Source: Spirometra erinaceieuropaei
Taxonomy: Eukaryota > Platyhelminthes > Cestoda > Diphyllobothriidea > Diphyllobothriidae
DNA: 64,000 bases
Reading direction: 5' to 3'
NCBI GenBank assembly: GCA_902702965.1
Contig: CACRXP010000170.1
Span: 684,412 to 748,411 of the forward strand
The position numbers and the translations under genes are program-made. Of this stretch, positions 59,694 through 64,000 are shown one piece after another (position 1 is the first letter of the stretch; each line of letters begins with the position of its first letter). A model generated the notes under the pieces. That model saw only the letters and a program-made list of their open reading frames with translations, made no database searches and was not told the origin of the DNA.

Positions 59694-61015
59694 CTATAAC
59701 ACAAGAGTGAACACGCGGTCAACATTTTTAGAAGAACTTGACTGGCAGAGTAGGCTTTTTATTTAATCTCGCGGACAACAAAGATGGTTTAAAGAATACG
59801 AAATACTTGCAACTACAGAGCATTCCAGTTAGTAGGGCCGCACTGGATCAAGGTACTTTTTGTCCGATCATGAAGCTGCCAAATAATCCAGGGTACTTAA
59901 AGTAACCAAGGCACACTTCGACGTTTCGTGTTAGATGGACAACACAAACCTCGAGAAGGCATAAGAATGGCCATTCATTGAACAATTCAAATAACTTTTT
60001 AGTGTACGCATTAAACTAGTAGTAATATTTAAAAAAGCGAATGGTGTAAATTCATGTATTAGTTCTGAATGTGCATTAAGGATTATTCTGGAGAAAAACA
60101 CTGGGTGCTTTTTGCCATTTACTCTGGAAGGATTGCCTTCGAGCGGGATCTGCACAGCTTCATATAATGAATCACCTTTATGAGATAACTTCCTAACCAT
60201 CGTAGATACCATGATTTTAGAAGTATTATGAATTCCACGCTCACCGGCCGCAAGAAGGATGCATCGGTGGTTTAAAAAAATCAGGTGATGGCCGCTGGGA
60301 ATGCACCACAAAAGTTTCAGAAAGCAACAGAATCTGCCTTTAGTTCCACTGCTGTTCCGGGTTCCATTTCCGAGTTTTTGTTTCAACTGCCACTGCAACT
60401 CTTTCAAAATATTAAAAGTGATCCACGCCACAATGGGTTTATTTCAGTTCAATCGGGAAAGATAGGCGACCGTCTTTGATCAGATCAGATTTATTAAGGG
60501 AAAGGTAGGCGAACGCCTTTAAACTCCCTTTTGGTTACAATAACGTCATAAAAGACAATGTGTAAGGCAAGTGTCAAAAAATTAGGTAAGTACTTACATA
60601 CAACAAGCATTGGTCATTGGTATAAATTTGTCTGTGAATGCCTTTATGTCAAAATTGTACAATAACCAGCACGGTACTGAATGGAACAAGTAATATCGAA
60701 GCAAGAGCATATGCTGCGGTCAGGAGATAGCGCAAATTGTAAAACGTAATGTTACTCAAATATAGGGAGTTGCATGCTTTGTAACATAACACGTTGGGTG
60801 GGGCGGGTGGTACAGATTATCTGAGGAAAAGCACCGACAAGTGGCAACTTGAGAGAGAGAGATAGAGAGGGAGAGAGAGGAGGGAGAGAGAGATTGTTTA
60901 CATAACTGCATGCGAAGAGGAGGCAGGTGTCTGCCAGCCTAAAAAGTAAACATGCTCAACTACTCATTAGTTGTAAGTAGTATATACACGTTTATTCAGG
61001 GTGGCTGGTTGTGAG
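59694..61015. other. Intergenic or upstream intron, AT-rich
   Basis: A minus-strand frame at 59931-60431 stays open for 166 codons but matches nothing I know. A (GA)n-rich tract lies at 60852-60893. No PHD-finger exon for the SPOC-domain gene was seen. Confidence 0.35.
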
Positions 61016-61510
61016 TGCGTGTACAGCTGGTAATTGGGAAGCTTGATGTGTCCAGTCTACACTTAAATGAATCCAGACAGGAGGAAAGTATGGCATCAGT
61101 GGGCAGGACGTTCCACACTGCAACCACTCATTCACTGAAAGGACAAGGTGTCTACTCCAAGCTCCTGAAAGATCGAGGCTCACTGCTTTAACTAAAAGTT
61201 CGCCCTTGCCGAACGGCAAGAACGCCTGCATGATCTAGAACCTCTTCGGACCCGAATGTGTTACACATTTGCAGCTTGAGCACGTTAATACAGCGTGTCT
61301 AATGTTTGCAAAATACCGGGGCTGACTGATGGGTCTTGCCTCTGGGCATGCATGACCTGTACAGGCCGCCGCACGGGCAAACAGTCTCATCCAATCTCCC
61401 CGGCGACAGACCAATTCCTCAGTCCTCGGCCAACTAAACAGAGCGGTTGTTTTACAGAGCGAAGCAAAGTATGGATGCAGGTACTGTTTGCTTCTGGTCT
61501 CCAACATTCA
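61016..61510 (-). pseudogene. Reverse transcriptase C-terminal remnant
   Basis: Minus-strand pieces in shifting frames: SWPRTEELVCRRGDWMRLFA, GKGELLVKAVSLDL, then VERPAH and LDSFKCRLDTSSFP. The RRGD..RLF block followed by WN.LP-like and FK.RLD patterns fits the end of a CR1/jockey-type LINE polymerase, badly decayed. Confidence 0.4.
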
Positions 61511-64000
61511 CAGGAATACACTGCTGTCGCAATTAACGCGAATCTAGCCAATTGTCATGGCCAAGTTGAGAAGTTCATTGAAACTCGAAGGACGAAAATG
61601 CGGGCTGAATCGGGCGGCTTCTGCGACTGGTCTGGTTGACCTTACGGGCTATATTTGTCGAAAGCATTGAGTGCATGACGAGCCTTGCTATTCACCCTGA
61701 ACCCTGTGTCAGTATGAGCCACCTACAAGTTCGATAGCATGCGCACAAAAACGCACACACCTAGTAGTGCCAAGGAGTGAAATGTGGCCGAAAAGTAGCT
61801 CCGTGTTGTACTGGGGTTAGTGCACGAAGTCTGTCTATGGAAAAGTCGAAGGTTCTACACTATGTCTTCACCTGTGAGAGGAGAGCGATAATACCGCCAG
61901 GGAGGTTGCTACCTGACGATTCAATTTAGCCCAGTGTGTGCACGTGTCTGTGTGGAGTGGTCGGCTGGTGGCGTCAGACTGCGACGGTACTCCCGCTCAG
62001 TGCGGGTTTTCGCCATGCCAACCACCTGAGCCGTCTCCCGCATATTACCATTGCCTCTGCTGTGGCTGCGTCCGAGGTGAGAAAGAATGGAGACTGGTCC
62101 GTCGTACCTGGTTAACCCCCTGGCTCCTATGAGTGTAGCTGGAGCCGCCCGACTAACTTCCATATACCTTCCGTGAGACAACCATCACAGCTTCACTCGG
62201 CAGTCGGCTTTAATACCGGCCTTTAAAAGGAGAGCGGCCCCTTCTAAAAGTCGTAGCTATGAGTGCAGTTGGAACCGTCCGACTAACTTCCATATACCTT
62301 CCGTCAGACAACAATCAGACCTGCATTGGACAGTCGACTTTAAGACCGGCCTTTAAAAGGATAGGGGCCGCTTCTAAAAGTCGTAGCTGTCTTCTTAAGT
62401 AACCTCCCTACAATGGGTTTTCTTCCCGGCCTAAGTTGTAGAATGGAGTGCAACGTAAAGCCAATAACATTCAAATCCTGGTAGCAGCACCCTGTGCCAG
62501 GAATAATACCCAATTATAGGGACCGGTTTTGGGAGCACGATAGTAGCTTACGGAAGCAGCGGTGCAAATGTGTTACAGTTAAAGGCAACAAGGGGAGCAG
62601 AACTCCTGCACGGTTTGTAACCTTGGAGAGGGTAGTGAATAGGACTACTATTGTCATAGTTACGCGAGACGCCAGAGCTTATGCCACGATGCCGACACTT
62701 TCTGGGACAGTGGGGGAGGGGGAGGGGCTTTGATGCGAGTGAGTTATTGCCACCTACTAAGGGGACGAACTACCTGGTAGAAGGGAATATTTACATGACG
62801 CAGCCGACGGAAAAAAGTTGGGCAGAATTGCCAAAGCTCAAGTCGTGGTGTTGGTTGGGCAGAAACCGTTGACTAAAGGCAAAGGAGGCGTGATGGTCAG
62901 TTTGGATTTGTCCAGCACATAAATTGGCAGGATAGTGCGAGACAGTCTGCCGTGTTGAGGGCAGACATTGCTGGATTACCTAACTTAGTTGAACAACCTT
63001 TCTTTACAGTCCAGGCCAGGTCTAGGCAATAACGGCCATTCAGTCGAGTCCAGGGAAGTCGTCTGAGATCCCGATCGCAGGTGACATGCACATGCAGTTA
63101 TTCAGGCTGTCTAACCGACCGAAATGGGAGAACCTCCGCCCCTAGACGTCTTACTGAGAAGTAAATGTGATGGCTGCATCCACAGTCAGAAAACAGAACC
63201 CGACTGATATACGTCGATGACAGTGTAAAAGAGCTCGACCTCATTAAGAAGTCCTTGGGGAGGGGGGGGGGAATAGGCACTCTAAGATGGGAGGTTGGAC
63301 ACTAATTATGGTCGAAGGAGAAAAGCGCTTCCTCAAACGGTATGCGAACTCCCCAACTCTCCTTAGAAGTCGATTATAACACTTGCAAACGTTGTAGCTA
63401 GCGGTCCGCTTCTTCTTTATTAAGAACGCGAGAACAGGCAGTCGTCTGCCCCCTGACATGCTAACCTAAGCCCTGACTAAATTTCTACCACTTTTCTATT
63501 TTTCGTTTTAGTTCCAGTACGCCAATTGTAAGATGAATAAAGCCCTACTATAGGGTACTCACGCTCTAATTCTTGCATACCGATTTTTTCGTGCTCTCCC
63601 CCCTCCCCCCGTGTGCTTGTTACGGTCCTGGCTACAACAACCTCAGACCTACCTGCTACGCAGTCCTGGGGAAGAAGTTACCTAGGTCAAACGATTAGAC
63701 GTCTTTCGAAAAGGGACTAGTGAACACTGGCCGCTGCGGCTTGGTCAGGACCAAAACGGGTCCATCCGCAGAGTTATCCCGGCCGAGCCGGTGGACGCCA
63801 AATAAGCCCTTCCGAGTGGTGACCGACAAACCAGTCCGGGGCTGCTGAACCAACGTACTGCCCGCGACGTCGGAGGCAGTCGTCAAACGGAAAACTGACT
63901 TATCCCGTAGTCCGGTGCCTGCCCTCCTCCCGCCCCCTCACAGCATCATGTCTGCCTCAACACCCGACAACTCGTGCCAGCTCATTCGCCCGCCCCTCAC
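61511..64000. other. Intergenic, tandem duplication, no gene recognised
   Basis: 62129-62390 is two copies of a 130-bp unit (each has gactaacttccatatacctt and cggcctttaaaagga). G- and C-runs lie at 63258-63270 and about 63599-63610. Remaining ORFs show no family motif. Confidence 0.5.

Noticed and set aside
59931..60431. A 166-codon minus-strand frame
   Set aside because: No recognisable motif or splice context, and AT-rich composition; kept only as a note, not a gene.

Overview
The window looks like flatworm nuclear DNA, most likely a tapeworm (a diphyllobothriid-type cestode is my inference). Reasons: intron-split genes with GT-AG junctions and a 37-bp intron, low gene density, and a dense layer of Penelope-like elements (PLEs), an APE-type LINE with C-terminal zinc fingers, a Helitron relic, tRNA-headed SINEs and microsatellites. 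There is no prokaryotic signal. One 118-bp run of N marks an assembly gap.

Host genes. (1) A plus-strand gene (5301-18043, 5' end not found) encodes a long Ser/Pro/Gly/Gln-rich protein I cannot name; seven coding exons join in phase. (2) On the minus strand, 41182-21587 is a complete beta-tubulin gene of three coding exons; its second intron is about 18.3 kb and filled with transposons, and the protein lacks the acidic tail. (3) On the minus strand, 49183-45025 holds pieces of an LSm11-like U7 snRNP protein (split Sm domain). (4) On the minus strand, 59693-53592 is a gene with a TFIIS-central-like region and a SPOC domain, i.e. the DIDO1/PHF3/SPOCD1 family. An intronless HSP70 pseudogene lies at 44117-44580.

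Mobile DNA. A 5.56-kb LINE (26668-32226) with an endonuclease-RT-zinc-finger ORF sits inside a decayed Helitron and is flanked by a 15-bp target duplication. At least ten short copies of its 3' end are scattered on both strands. Three PLE families (here A, B, C) occur as 5'-truncated copies with GIY-YIG endonuclease ends. Fold-back elements with about 350-bp inverted arms occur twice complete and three times as single arms. A tRNA-headed SINE occurs about five times; two copies face each other across the N gap. Degenerate TTAGGG-like tracts are present at three places.

Main discovery-type signal: hammerhead-ribozyme-like folds (CUGANGA core, stem II hairpin, GAAA, very short palindromic stem III) recur in PLE 3' regions, in the SINE body, and in a small repeat that carries two such motifs in inverted orientation. 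Stem II in PLE family C shows compensatory changes between three copies. All are predictions from reading the sequence by eye; none has been folded or searched computationally.
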